Positions 48,547 to 58,942 of a DNA stretch of 64,000 nt are shown here, in pieces. Position 1 is the first letter of the stretch; every line of letters begins with the position of its first letter. The stretch comes from Luidia sarsii (taxonomy: Eukaryota; Echinodermata; Asteroidea; Paxillosida; Luidiidae): assembly GCA_949987565.1 (NCBI GenBank), contig OX465121.1, positions 5,625,590 through 5,689,589 on the forward strand, written 5' to 3'. Below the pieces are notes generated by a model. That model did not search any database. It was not told the DNA's origin and was given only the letters and a program-made list of their open reading frames with translations. A program made the position numbers and the translations under genes.

Positions 48547-49715
48547 AATAAATCTGAAATCGAGCAAAGCATCATGAATATATGATCAAGCAAAGAGAAC
48601 TAACCTCTGTCAGCTAGGCAGCTTGTCTGTGCAGAGACCAGTACACAACAGTCAGTCGGCAGAGTGTACCTGGTAAGAAAAATACACTTTGCAATTTAAT
48701 ACCTCCTTCATCATAATCTTGACGAAGCTGAAACTTGGTCTGCTAACAGGGCTCGAGAAAACCTATCGACTAGTTTTAATAAATCTGAAATCGAGCAAAG
48801 CATCATAAATATATTATCAAGCAAATAGAACTAACCTCTGTTAGCTAGGCAGCTTGTCTGTGCAGAGACCAGTACACAACAGTCAGTCGGCAGAGTGTAC
48901 CTGGTAAGAAAAATTAACATTGCAAGTTAATATCTCCTTCATCATAATTTTGACGAAGCTGAAATTTGGACTGCTAACAGGCCTTGAAAAAACCTATCGA
49001 TTAGTATTAATAAATCTGAAATCGAGCAAAGCATCATGAATATATGATCAAGCAAAGAGAACTAACCTCTGTCAGCTAGGCAGCTTGTATATGCACAGAC
49101 AAGTACACAACAGTCAGTCGGCAGAGTGTACCTGGAAAGAAAAATACACTTTGCAAGTTAATATCTCGTTCATCATAATCTTGGCGAAGCTGAAATTTCG
49201 TCTGCTAACAGGCCTTGAGAATACCTATCGATCAGTATTAATAAATCTGAAATCGAGCAAAGCATCATGAATATGTGATCAAGCAAAGAGAACTAACCTC
49301 TGTCAGCTAGGCAGCTTGTGTGGGCACAGACCAGTACACAACAGTCAGTCGGCAGAGTGTACCTGGTCAGAAAAATACACTTTGCAAGTTAATATCTCCT
49401 TCATTATAATCTTGACGAAGCTGAAAGTTGGTCTGCTAACAGGCCTTGAGAAAACCTATCGATTGGTATTAATAAATCTGAAATCGAGCAAAGCATCATG
49501 AATATATGATCAAGCAAAGAGAACTAACCTCTGTCAGCTAGGCAGCTTGTATATGCACAGACCAGTACACAACAGTCAGTCGGCAGAGTTTACCTTGAAA
49601 GAAAAATATACTTTGCAAGTTCATATCTCCTTTATTATAATCTTGACGAAGCTGAAAGTTGGTGTGCTAACAGGCCTTGAGAAAACCTATCGATCAGTAT
49701 TAATGAATCTGAAAT

Positions 49716-51821
49716 CGAGCAAAGCATCATGAATATATGATCAAGCAAAGAGAACTAACCTCTGTCAGCTAGGCAGCTTGTGTGGGCACAGAGCAGTACA
49801 CAACAGTAAGTCGGCAGAGTGTACCTGGTAAGAAAAATACACTTTGCAAGTTAATATCTCGTTCATCATAATCTTGGCGAAGCTGAAATTTCGTCTGCTA
49901 ACAGGCCTTGAGAATACCTATCGATCAGTATTAATAAATCTGAAATCGAGCAAAGCATCATGAATATGTGATCAAGCAAAGAGAACTAACCTCTGTCAGC
50001 TAGGCAGCTTGTGTGGGCACAGACCAGTACACAACAGTCAGTCGGCAGAGTGTACCTGGTCAGAAAAATACACTTTGCAAGTTAATATCTCCTTCATTAT
50101 AATCTTGACGAAGCTGAAAGTTGGTCTGCTAACAGGCCTTGAGAAAACCTATCGATTAGTATTAATAAATCTGAAATCAAGCAAAGCATCATGAATATAT
50201 GATCAAGCAAAGAGAACTAACCTCTGTCAGCTAGGCAGCTTGTATATGCACAGACCAGTACACAACAGTCAGTCGGCAGAGTTTACCTTGAAAGAAAAAT
50301 ATACTTTGCAAGTTCATATCTCCTTTATTATAATCTTGACGAAGCTGCAAGTTGGTCTGCTAACAGGCCTTGAGAAAACCTATCGATCAGTATTAATAAA
50401 TCTGAAATCGAGCAAAGCATCATGAATATATGATCAAGCAAAGAGAACTAACCTCTGTCAGCTAGGCAGCTTGTATATGCACAGACCAGTACACAACAGT
50501 CAGTCGGCAGAGTTTACCTGGAAAGAAAAATAAACATTGCAAGTTCTTATCTCCTTCATTATATTCTTGACGAAGCTGAAATTTGGTCTGCTAACAGGCC
50601 TTGAAAAAACCTATCGATCAGTATTAATAAATCTGAAATCGAGCAAAGCATCATGAATATATGATCAAGCAAAGAGAACTAACCTCTGTCAGCTAGGCAG
50701 CTTGTATATGCACAGACAAGTACACAACAGTCAGTCGGCAGAGTTTACCTGGAAAGAAAAATATACTTTGCAAGTTCATATCTCCTTTATTATAATCTTG
50801 ACGAAGCTGAAAGTTGGTCTGCTAACAGGGCTCGAGAAAACCTATCGACCAGTTTTAATAAATCTGAAATCGAGCAAAGCATCATAAATATATTATCAAG
50901 CAAATAGAACTAACCTCTGTTAGCTAGGCAGCTTGTCTGTGCAGAGACCAGTACACAACAGTCAGTCGGCAGAGTGTACCTGGTAAGAAAAATAAACATT
51001 GCAAGTTAATATCTCCTTCATCATAATTTTGACGAAGCTGAAATTTGGTCTGCTAACAGGCCTTGAGAAAACCTATCGATTAGTATTAATAAATCTGAAA
51101 TCGAGCAAAGCATCATGAATATATGATCAAGCAAAGAGAACTAACCTCTGTCAGCTAGGCAGCTTGTGTGGGCACAGAGCAGTACACAACAGTCAGTCGG
51201 CAGAGTGTACCTGGTAAGAAAAATACACTTTGCAAGTTAATATCTCCTTCATTATAATCTTGACGAAGCTGAAAGTTGGTCTGCTAACAGGCCTTGAAAA
51301 AACCTATCGATCAGTATTAATAAATCTGAAATCGAGCAAAGCATCATGAATATATGATCAAGCAAAGAGAACTAACCTCTGTCAGCTAGGCAGCTTGTAT
51401 ATGCACAGACAAGTACACAACAGTCAGTCGGCAGAGTTTACCTGGAAAGAAAAATATACTTTGCAAGTTCATATCTCCTTTATTATAATCTTGACGAAGC
51501 TGAAAGTTGGTCTGCTAACAGGGCTCGAGAAAACCTATCGACCAGTTTTAATAAATCTGAAATCGAGCAAAGCATCATAAATATATTATCAAGCAAATAG
51601 AACTAACCTCTGTTAGCTAGGCAGCTTGTCTGTGCAGAGACCAGTACACAACAGTTAGTCGGCAGAGTGCACCTTGTAAGAAAAATAAACATTGCAAGTT
51701 AATATCTCCTTCATCATAATTTTGACGAAGCTGAAATTTGGTCTGCTAACAGGCCTTGAAAAAACCTATCGATTAGTATTAATAAATCTGAAATCGAGCA
51801 AAGCATCATGAATATATGATC
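49716..51821. repeat. Re-copied 9-monomer B block
   Basis: This is the copy of 43,480-45,585. It ends at an abrupt junction at 51,820-51,825, where about 57 bp of a monomer are missing. Right of the junction the sequence follows the type at 48,182 onward (10-A tract, ttaaattcttg). Confidence 0.82.
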
Positions 51822-51830
51822 ACAACAGTC
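51815..51830. other. Junction with about 57 bp of monomer missing
   Basis: atatatgatca runs directly into caacagtcagtcgg, omitting the intervening 57 bases that hold the gcagcttgt and ccagtaca elements. The left side follows the 45,585 copy and the right side the 48,182 copy, so this is a recombination junction as well as a deletion. It is the largest departure from the 231-bp period apart from the insert. Confidence 0.88.
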
Positions 51831-52109
51831 AGTCGGCAGAGTTTACCTGGAAAGAAAAAAAAAACATTGCAAGTTCTTATCTCCTTCATTAAATTCTTGA
51901 CGAAGCTGAAATTTGGTCTGCTAACAGGCCTTGAGAAAACCTATCGATCAGTATTAATAAATCTGAAATCGAGCAAAGCATCATGAATATATGATCAAGC
52001 AAAGAGAACTAACCTCTGTCAGCTAGGCAGCTTGTATGTGCACAGTCCAGTACACAACAGTCAGTCGGCAGAGTGTACCTGGTAAGAAAAATACACTTTG
52101 CAAGTTAAT

Positions 52110-53150
52110 ATCTCCTTCATCATAATCTTGACGAAGCTGAAACTTGGTCTGCTAACAGGGCTCGAGAAAACCTATCGACTAGTTTTAATAAATCTGAAAT
52201 CGAGCAAAGCATCATAAATATATTATCAAGCAAATAGAACTAACCTCTGTTAGCTAGGCAGCTTGTCTGTGCAGAGACCAGTACACAACAGTCAGTCGGC
52301 AGAGTGTACCTGGTAAGAAAAATTAACATTGCAAGTTAATATCTCCTTCATCATAATTTTGACGAAGCTGAAATTTGGACTGCTAACAGGCCTTGAAAAA
52401 ACCTATCGATTAGTATTAATAAATCTGAAATCGAGCAAAGCATCATGAATATATGATCAAGCAAAGAGAACTAACCTCTGTCAGCTAGGCAGCTTGTATA
52501 TGCACAGACAAGTACACAACAGTCAGTCGGCAGAGTGTACCTGGAAAGAAAAATACACTTTGCAAGTTAATATCTCGTTCATCATAATCTTGGCGAAGCT
52601 GAAATTTCGTCTGCTAACAGGCCTTGAGAATACCTATCGATCAGTATTAATAAATCTGAAATCGAGCAAAGCATCATGAATATGTGATCAAGCAAAGAGA
52701 ACTAACCTCTGTCAGCTAGGCAGCTTGTGTGGGCACAGACCAGTACACAACAGTCAGTCGGCAGAGTGTACCTGGTCAGAAAAATACACTTTGCAAGTTA
52801 ATATCTCCTTCATTATAATCTTGACGAAGCTGAAAGTTGGTCTGCTAACAGGCCTTGAGAAAACCTATCGATTGGTATTAATAAATCTGAAATCGAGCAA
52901 AGCATCATGAATATATGATCAAGCAAAGAGAACTAACCTCTGTCAGCTAGGCAGCTTGTATATGCACAGACCAGTACACAACAGTCAGTCGGCAGAGTTT
53001 ACCTTGAAAGAAAAATATACTTTGCAAGTTCATATCTCCTTTATTATAATCTTGACGAAGCTGAAAGTTGGTGTGCTAACAGGCCTTGAGAAAACCTATC
53101 GATCAGTATTAATGAATCTGAAATCGAGCAAAGCATCATGAATATATGAT
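52110..53150. repeat. Copy of 48.7-49.74 kb
   Basis: Matches 48,700-49,741 at +3,409 (15 units minus 57 plus 1). Shared markers are the rare cgactagttttaat near 48,767 and 52,176, aaaattaacattgc near 48,911 and 52,320, and atttggactgc near 48,964 and 52,373. The source monomer's caatttaatacc near 48,692 is absent from the copy, so the exchange point lies to its right or the change arose later. Confidence 0.8.
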
Positions 53151-54539
53151 CAAGCAAAGAGAACTAACCTCTGTCAGCTAGGCAGCTTGTATATGCACAG
53201 ACCAGTACACAACAGTCAGTCGGCAGAGTTTACCTGGAAAGAAAAAAAAAACATTGCAAGTTCTTATCTCCTTCATTAAATTCTTGACGAAGCTGAAATT
53301 TGGTCTGCTAACAGGCCTTGAGAAAACCTATCGATCAGTATTAATAAATCTGAAATCGAGCAAAGCATCATGAATATATGATCAAGCAAAGAGAACTAAC
53401 CTCTGTCAGCTAGGCAGCTTGTATGTGCACAGTCCAGTACACAACAGTCAGTCGGCAGAGTTTACCTGGAAAGAAAAAAAAAATTGCAAGTTCACATCTC
53501 CTTCATTATAATCTTGACGAAGCTGAAATTTGGTCTGCTGACAGGGCTCGAGAAAACCTATCGACCAGTTGTAATAAATCTGAAATCGAGCAAAGCATCA
53601 TGAATATATGATCAAGCAAAGAGAACTAACCTCTGTCAGCTAGGCAGCTTGTCTGTGCAGAGACCAGTACACAACAGTCAGTCGGCAGAGTGTACCTGGT
53701 AAGAAAAATACACTTTGCAAGTTAATATCTCCTTCATCATAATTTTGACGAAGCTGAAATTTGGTCTGCTAACAGGCCTTGAGAAAACCTATCGATTAGT
53801 ATTAATAAATCTGAAATCGAGCAAAGCATCATGAATATATGATCAAGCAAAGAGAACTAACCTCTGTCAGCTAGGCAGCTTGTGTGGGCACAGAGCAGTA
53901 CACAACAGTCAGTCGGCAGAGTGTACCTGGTAAGAAAAATACACTTTGCAAGTTAATATCTCCTTCATCATAATCTTGGCGAAGCTGAAATTTCGTCTGC
54001 TAACAGGCCTTGAGAATACCTATCGATCAGTATTAATAAATCTGAAATCGAGCAAAGCATCATGAATATGTGATCAAGCAAAGAGAACTAACCTCTGTCA
54101 GCTAGGCAGCTTGTGTGGGCACAGACCAGTACACAACAGTCAGTCGGCAGAGTGTACCTGGTCAGAAAAATACACTTTGCAAGTTAATATCTCCTTCATT
54201 ATAATCTTGACGAAGCTGAAAGTTGGTCTGCTAACAGGCCTTGAGAAAACCTATCGATCAGTATTAATAAATCTGAAATCGAGCAAAGCATCATGAATAT
54301 ATGATAAAGCAAAGAGAACTAACCTCTGTCAGCTAGGCAGCTTGTATATGCACAGACCAGTACACAACAGTCAGTCGTGAGAGTTTACCTGGAAAGAAAA
54401 ATATACTTTGCAAGTTAATATCTCCTTCATTATAATCTTGACGAAACTGAAATTTGGTCTGCTAACAGGCCTTGAGAAAACCTATTGATCAGTATCAATA
54501 AATCTGAAATCGAGCAAAGCATCATGAATATATGATCAA

Positions 54540-54635
54540 GCAAAGAGAACTTACCTCTGTCAGCCAGGCAGCTTGTATTTGCAGAGACCACTACACAACA
54601 TTCAGTCAGCAGAGTGTACCTTGAAAAAAATACAT
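54540..54635. repeat. Strongly diverged partial monomer left of the insert
   Basis: The last part-monomer before the insert carries a cluster of private substitutions in blocks that are otherwise constant: gaacttacc, gtcagccagg, tgtatttgcag, gaccactac, acaacattcag, cagtcagcag and accttgaaaaaaa. The monomers to its left are ordinary. Concentrated decay beside the insert is what an old array edge would show, because edge monomers escape homogenisation. The copy at 58,537-58,632 is the same. Confidence 0.8.
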
Positions 54636-54737
54636 ATACGATGAACTTGAAGAATAATTTTTCTTCTCTGTGTAGTATATACAGGCAAAGGATTTCCCTT
54701 ACCCGTATAACTTACGTTCACATATACCTTCGTAAAA

Positions 54738-54831
54738 GCAAAACTATGTTACTCGCCCCATATGCACACCAATCTACCACGCAAATAGCTATACAGGTGC
54801 AAAACTAAACAACTCGCCCCATATTCACTCG
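54738..54831. repeat. Imperfect direct repeat inside the insert
   Basis: The stretch at 54,738-54,770 (gcaaaact, then actcgccccatat) is repeated at 54,799-54,831 (gcaaaact, then actcgccccatat), with about 26 of 33 positions the same and a spacing of 61 bp. The same pair lies at 58,735-58,767 and 58,796-58,828. It suggests a short internal duplication in the insert's ancestor. Confidence 0.7.
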
Positions 54832-54867
54832 ACGCTTTCAAGCGTATTATTGTGTACATTTGGACCG

Positions 54868-54920
54868 AACAGGTCTGAGGGGATGACCACACCACCTTTG
54901 ACCATCCACTGAGACCTGTT
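54868..54920. repeat. Imperfect inverted repeat (hairpin), copy 1
   Basis: An 18-base left arm (54,868-54,885, starting aacaggtctgag) and an 18-base right arm (54,903-54,920, ending gagacctgtt) are complementary at 16 of 18 positions across a 17-base spacer. The first nine pairs (aacaggtct with agacctgtt) are perfect. Such a fold could be a transposon arm, a structured RNA or chance. It is the strongest dyad I found in the window. Confidence 0.8.
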
Positions 54921-54950
54921 GTCTGTAGAATAGAGACTGACATTAAAGTG

Positions 54951-55290
54951 AATATCTCCTTCATTATTATCTTGACGAAGCTGAAATTTGGTCTGCTAAC
55001 AGGCCTTGAGAAAACCTATCGATCAGTATTATTAAATCTGAAATCGAGCAAAGCATCATGAATATATGATCAACCAAAAAGAACTAACCTCTGTCAGCTA
55101 GGCAGCTTGTCTGTGCAGAGACCAGAACACAACAGTCAGTCGTCAGAGTGTACCTGGAAAGAAAATACACTTTGCAAGTTAATATCTCCTTCATTATAAT
55201 CTTGACGAAGCTGAAATTTGGTCTGCTAACAGGCCTTGAGAAAACCTATCGATCATTATTAATAAATCTGAAATCGAGCAAAGCATCATG
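54951..55290. repeat. Diverged monomers right of the insert
   Basis: The first one and a half monomers after the insert also carry private changes: attattatcttg, cagtattattaaatc, gatcaaccaaaaag, ccagaacac, gtcgtcagag, a one-base loss in gaaagaaaatac, and gatcattattaat. Divergence fades further right. The copy at 58,948-59,287 is the same. Together with the left flank this brackets the insert with decayed repeats. Confidence 0.75.
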
Positions 55291-58200
55291 AATATATGAT
55301 CAAGCAAAGAGAACTAACCTCTGTCAGCTAGGCAGCTTGTATATGCACAGACCAGTACACAACAGTCAGTCGGCAGAGTTTACCTGGAAAGAAAAAAAAA
55401 CATTGCAAGTTCTTATCTCCTTCATTAAATTCTTGACGAAGCTGAAATTTGGTCTGCTAACAGGCCTTGAAAAAACCTATCGATCAGTATTAATAAATCT
55501 GAAATCGAGCAAAGCATCATGAATATATGATCAAGCAAAGAGAACTAACCTCTGTCAGCTAGGCAGCTTGTATGTGCACAGTTCAGTACACAACAGTCAG
55601 TCGGCAGAGTTTACCTGGAAAGAAAACAAAACTTTGCAAGTTCACATCTCCTTCATTATAATCTTGACGAAGCTGAAACTTGGTCTGCTAACAGGGCTCG
55701 GGAAAACCTATCGATCAGTATTAATAAATCTGAAATCGAGCAAAGCATCATGAATATGTGATCAAGCAAAGAGAACTAACCTCTGTCAGCTAGGCAGCTT
55801 GTGTGGGCACAGACCAGTACACAACAGTCAGTCGGCAGAGTGTACCTGGTAAGAAAAATACACTTTGCAAGTTAATATCTCCTTCATTATAATCTTGACG
55901 AAGCTGAAAGTTGGTCTGCTAACAGGCCTTGAGAAAACCTATCGATCAGTATTAATAAATCTGAAATCGAGCAAAGTATCATGAATATATGATCAAGCAA
56001 AGAGAACTAACCTCTGTCAGCTAGGCAGCTTGTATATGCACAGACCAGTACACAACAGTCAGTCGGCAGAGTTTACCTGGAAAGAAAAATAAACATTGCA
56101 TTTCTTATCTCCTTCATTATATTCTTGACGAAGCTGAAATTTGGTCTGCTAACAGGCCTTGAGAAAACCTATCGATCAGTATTAATAAATCTGAAATCGA
56201 GCAAAGCATCATGAATATATGATCAAGCAAAGAGAACTAACCTCTGTCAGCTAGGCAGCTTGTATATGCACAGACCAGTACACAACAGTCAGTCGGCAGA
56301 GTTTACCTGGAAAGAAAAATACACTTTGCAAGTTAATATCTCCTTCATTATAATCTTGACGAAGCTGAAATTTGGTCTGCTAACAGGCCTTGAGAAAACC
56401 TATCGATCATTATTAATAAATCTGAAATCGAGCAAAGCATCATGAATATATGATCAAGCAAAGAGAACTAACCTCTGTCAGCTAGGCAGCTTGTATGTGC
56501 ACAGTCCAGTACACAACAGTCAGTCGGGAGAGTGTACCTGGTAAGAAAAATACACTTTGCAAGTTAATATCTCCTTCATTATAATCTTGACGAAGCTGAA
56601 AGTTGGTCTGCTAACAGGCCTTGAGAAAACCTATCGATCAGTATTAATGAATCTGAAATCGAGCAAAGCATCATGAATATATGATCAAGCAAAGAGAACT
56701 AACCTCTGTCAGCTAGGCAGCTTGTATATGCACAGACCAGTACACAACAGTCAGTCGGCAGAGTTTACCTGGAAAGAAAAAAAAACATTGCAAGTTCTTA
56801 TCTCCTTCATTAAATTCTTGACGAAGCTGAAATTTGGTCTGCTAACAGGCCTTGAGAAAACCTATCGATCAGTATTAATAAATCTGAAATCGAGCAAAGC
56901 ATCATGAATATATGATCAAGCAAAGAGAACTAACCTCTGTCAGCTAGGCAGCTTGTATGTGCACAGTCCAGTACACAACAGTCAGTCGGCAGAGTTTACC
57001 TGGAAAGAAAAAAAAACTTTGCAAGTTCATATCTCCTTTATTATAATCTTGACGAAGCTGAAAGTTGGTGTGCTAACAGGCCTTGAGAAAACCTATCGAT
57101 CAGTATTAATGAATCTGAAATCGAGCAAAGCATCATGAATATATGATCAAGCAAAGAGAACTAACCTCTGTCAGCTAGGCAGCTTGTATATGCACAGACC
57201 AGTACACAACAGTCAGTCGGCAGAGTTTACCTGGAAAGAAAAAAAAAACATTGCAAGTTCTTATCTCCTTCATTAAATTCTTGACGAAGCTGAAATTTGG
57301 TCTGCTAACAGGCCTTGAGAAAACCTATCGATCAGTATTAATAAATCTGAAATCGAGCAAAGCATCATGAATATATGATCAAGCAAAGAGAACTAACCTC
57401 TGTCAGCTAGGCAGCTTGTATGTGCACAGTCCAGTACACAACAGTCAGTCGGCAGAGTTTACCTGGAAAGAAAAAAAAAATTGCAAGTTCACATCTCCTT
57501 CATTATAATCTTGACGAAGCTGAAATTTGGTCTGCTGACAGGGCTCGAGAAAACCTATCGACCAGTTGTAATAAATCTGAAATCGAGCAAAGCATCATGA
57601 ATATATGATCAAGCAAAGAGAACTAACCTCTGTCAGCTAGGCAGCTTGTCTGTGCAGAGACCAGTACACAACAGTCAGTCGGCAGAGTGTACCTGGTAAG
57701 AAAAATACACTTTGCAAGTTAATATCTCCTTCATCATAATTTTGACGAAGCTGAAATTTGGTCTGCTAACAGGCCTTGAGAAAACCTATCGATTAGTATT
57801 AATAAATCTGAAATCGAGCAAAGCATCATGAATATATGATCAAGCAAAGAGAACTAACCTCTGTCAGCTAGGCAGCTTGTGTGGGCACAGAGCAGTACAC
57901 AACAGTCAGTCGGCAGAGTGTACCTGGTAAGAAAAATACACTTTGCAAGTTAATATCTCCTTCATCATAATCTTGGCGAAGCTGAAATTTCGTCTGCTAA
58001 CAGGCCTTGAGAATACCTATCGATCAGTATTAATAAATCTGAAATCGAGCAAAGCATCATGAATATGTGATCAAGCAAAGAGAACTAACCTCTGTCAGCT
58101 AGGCAGCTTGTGTGGGCACAGACCAGTACACAACAGTCAGTCGGCAGAGTGTACCTGGTCAGAAAAATACACTTTGCAAGTTAATATCTCCTTCATTATA

Positions 58201-58632
58201 ATCTTGACGAAGCTGAAAGTTGGTCTGCTAACAGGCCTTGAGAAAACCTATCGATCAGTATTAATAAATCTGAAATCGAGCAAAGCATCATGAATATATG
58301 ATAAAGCAAAGAGAACTAACCTCTGTCAGCTAGGCAGCTTGTATATGCACAGACCAGTACACAACAGTCAGTCGTGAGAGTTTACCTGGAAAGAAAAATA
58401 TACTTTGCAAGTTAATATCTCCTTCATTATAATCTTGACGAAACTGAAATTTGGTCTGCTAACAGGCCTTGAGAAAACCTATTGATCAGTATCAATAAAT
58501 CTGAAATCGAGCAAAGCATCATGAATATATGATCAAGCAAAGAGAACTTACCTCTGTCAGCCAGGCAGCTTGTATTTGCAGAGACCACTACACAACATTC
58601 AGTCAGCAGAGTGTACCTTGAAAAAAATACAT

Positions 58633-58942
58633 ATACGATGAACTTGAAGAATAATTTTTCTTCTCTGTGTAGTATATACAGGCAAAGGATTTCCCTTACC
58701 CGTATAACTTACGTTCACATATACCTTCGTAAAAGCAAAACTATGTTACTCGCCCCATATGCACACCAATCTACCACGCAAATAGCTATACAGGTGCAAA
58801 ACTAAACAACTCGCCCCATATTCACTCGACGCTTTCAAGCGTATTATTGTGTACATTTGGACCGAACAGGTCTGAGGGGATGACCACACCACCTTTGACC
58901 ATCCACTGAGACCTGTTGTCTGTAGAATAGAGACTGACATTA
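58633..58942. other. Non-satellite insert, about 310 bp, copy 2
   Basis: This is the copy of 54,636-54,945 at +3,997, identical by eye along its full length. It was carried along passively by the 3,997-bp tandem duplication and was not independently inserted, because the flanking private substitutions are also the same. Confidence 0.85.
58865..58917. repeat. Imperfect inverted repeat (hairpin), copy 2
   Basis: The same hairpin in the second copy of the insert: arms 58,865-58,882 and 58,900-58,917, with 16 of 18 positions paired and a 17-base spacer. Confidence 0.8.

Larger units (their letters stand above)
43331..53019. repeat. B domain of the satellite array
   Basis: Variants not seen further left dominate here: cagttagtcgg and gcaccttgtaag (43,340, 45,420, 47,267, 51,656), ttgaaaaaacc, cgattag, cgaccag, aatatattatc, tggtcag, atctcgttc and atttcgtc. 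Spacing of the first marker is 2,079, 1,847 and 4,389 bp, or 9 units, 8 units minus one base, and 19 units. The 231-bp period and all constant blocks are kept, so this is a sub-lineage of the same satellite and not a different family. Confidence 0.85.
54636..54945. other. Non-satellite insert, about 310 bp, copy 1
   Basis: This segment interrupts a monomer between its aaaaatac element (to about 54,634) and its aatatctccttc element (from 54,951). It replaces only about 9-12 monomer bases. It bears no visible resemblance to the 231-bp unit. It holds an imperfect inverted repeat (54,868-54,920), an imperfect direct repeat 61 bp apart (54,738 and 54,799), and short open frames on both strands that look like chance. 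No target-site duplication, terminal inverted repeat at the edges, poly-A tail or tRNA-like promoter box is evident. It may be a truncated mobile element or a remnant of the sequence that once bordered the array. I do not recognise the family. Confidence 0.85.
53020..57016. repeat. 3,997-bp tandem duplication, copy 1
   Basis: A 3,997-bp stretch is repeated immediately downstream. It contains 16 monomer-equivalents (3,696 bp) plus a net 301 bp from one non-satellite segment. The junction lies in a shared actttgcaagttca element at about 57,015-57,030: left of it the monomer is class A2-like (cagtcc, A run), right of it the sequence follows 53,020 onward (catatctccttta, gttggtgtgc). Nearly every private variant is present in both copies, including gataaagc, agtatcatg, cattgcatttc, gggctcggg and aaaacaaaac. 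Confidence 0.92.

Noticed and set aside
54636..54945. Insert as a typical SINE, MITE or retroelement fragment
   Set aside because: No A or B box, poly-A tail, terminal inverted repeat at the edges or target-site duplication was found. The inverted repeat is internal. It is kept as unclassified.
54614..54964. Open frames of 64 and 71 residues over the insert (and at 58,611-58,961)
   Set aside because: They run partly into the satellite, overlap on opposite strands, have no recognisable motif, and are identical in both copies because of the duplication. Chance is sufficient.
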